A stretch of DNA of 5,312 nucleotides from Bacillota bacterium (lineage in GTDB: Bacteria; Bacillota; Clostridia; Tissierellales; Peptoniphilaceae): contig JAEZYW010000076.1 of assembly GCA_023418835.1 (NCBI GenBank), positions 1-5,312 on the forward strand, written 5' to 3'. The notes below the pieces were generated by a model, which worked only from the letters and a program-made list of their open reading frames with translations, was not told the DNA's origin and made no database searches. Positions 4,847-5,312 of this stretch are shown piece by piece; the first letter of the stretch is position 1, and the number at the start of each line of letters is the position of its first letter. The position numbers were made by a program, and so were the translations under genes.

Positions 4847-5312
4847 TTACAATCTTTCAAGTAGTTTTAAAACTATTGTTGCCGACTCGTCAGATGCTTT
4901 TTCCTTAAATTCTTCATAGGTCATATATCCGCCGTCATCTGCCATATCAGAGATTGCCCTAATTATAATAAATGGAATGTCATTTGCAAAAGAAGTGTGG
5001 GCTATGGAGGCTCCTTCCATTTCTACACAAAGGGCGTCATAGTCTTGATGAAGTTGTCCTTTTTTTAAAGAATCTTCTACAAACAAATCCCCTGTCACAA
5101 TTGTTCCTGTGAGGGTATGTATGTTTTCCTCTTTTGCTATTTCCTCAGTTAATCTTACAGCCCTTTCATCTGCTTTAAAATGAGTTGTAAAGGGGAAATA
5201 GTTTGTCAAAATGTCGTAATCCAAGTCGTGATAAGTCAATTTATCTCCAATTACAATGGACAAAATCTCCAATCGAGAATCCAGTCCTCCTGCAATTCCA
5301 GTATTTATGATA
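4847..5312 (-). CDS. mtnN: 5'-methylthioadenosine/S-adenosylhomocysteine nucleosidase, C-terminal part
   Basis: This is the 3' part of an MTA/SAH nucleosidase gene; the start lies beyond the right edge. The enzyme cleaves adenine from methylthioadenosine and S-adenosylhomocysteine, feeding methionine salvage and the LuxS/AI-2 branch. The visible 154 residues begin IINTGIAGGLDSRLE, the glycine-rich strand-turn of the family, followed by GDKLTYHDLDYD where the family has the conserved YHD-D stretch. FKAD, TGTIVTGDLFV, the substrate-binding CVEMEGASIAH (with the Glu that contacts the ribose), and IIIRAISDMADD (with the catalytic Asp of the SDxAD motif) come next. The catalytic N-terminal Glu is outside the window. 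A TTG at 5272 is in frame but is not the start, because conserved sequence continues upstream of it to the window edge. The asparaginase gene follows 13 nt after the stop, so the two are probably co-transcribed. Confidence 0.93.
   Translation of the reverse strand, partial: IINTGIAGGLDSRLEILSIVIGDKLTYHDLDYDILTNYFPFTTHFKADERAVRLTEEIAKEENIHTLTGTIVTGDLFVEDSLKKGQLHQDYDALCVEMEGASIAHTSFANDIPFIIIRAISDMADDGGYMTYEEFKEKASDESATIVLKLLERL

Noticed and set aside
4834..4860. Longer asparaginase start at the TTG at 4860
   Set aside because: It overlaps the end of the nucleosidase gene and lacks a good ribosome binding site, while the ATG at 4833 has AGGAG at ideal distance and fits the family N-terminus.
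5270..5272. TTG as the start of the nucleosidase gene
   Set aside because: The conserved INTGIAGGLD segment continues in frame upstream to the window edge, so the gene is simply cut by the window.
1..5312. CRISPR arrays, insertion sequences, tRNA or rRNA genes
   Set aside because: No regularly spaced repeats, transposase motifs, terminal inverted repeats or RNA gene signatures were seen on either strand.

Overview
The window looks like a stretch of chromosome from a low-GC Gram-positive anaerobe. Codons are AT-rich, Shine-Dalgarno (SD) sites are strong AGGAGG-type, and genes are packed in tight operons with U-tailed hairpins. A member of Tissierellia/Clostridia (Peptoniphilus- or Anaerococcus-like) is my best guess. 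That is an inference from gene style and content; no marker gene proves it.

Layout. From about 2834 leftwards runs a minus-strand operon: a DUF401 membrane permease (2744-1533), a CobW/COG0523 metallochaperone-type GTPase with a CxCC motif (1530-631), a short P-loop protein of the same superfamily without CxCC (about 612-148), and the first 44 codons of a thioredoxin-fold peroxiredoxin-like protein (133-1, cut by the window edge). Gaps between genes are 2-18 nt, and stops lie beside or inside the next SD site. A divergent intergenic region (2745-3040) carries a candidate promoter for this operon and a perfect 17-bp palindrome whose centre resembles Fur-family operators. To its right a single plus-strand gene (3041-3595) encodes a secreted protein with two PepSY-like repeats, closed by a strong terminator.

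On the right a second minus-strand operon enters from beyond the window: the C-terminal part of MTA/SAH nucleosidase (5312-4847), then an asparaginase of the AnsA/ReAV type (4833-3814) ending in its own hairpin terminator. Between the two convergent terminators lies about 120 nt with a short, protein-like minus-strand reading frame that may be a gene remnant.

How the genes may work together. The left operon couples a transporter of unknown substrate to a CxCC GTPase, a family linked to metal insertion and often controlled by Zur, and to a redox protein. A metal or metal-stress role is a reasonable hypothesis, not a demonstrated one. The right operon combines recycling of S-adenosylmethionine by-products with asparagine breakdown. 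The most notable oddity is the start of the short CobW-like gene. Its perfect SD site faces ATC where an ATG is expected, and it lies in the same frame as the upstream GTPase, separated from it only by one TAA.
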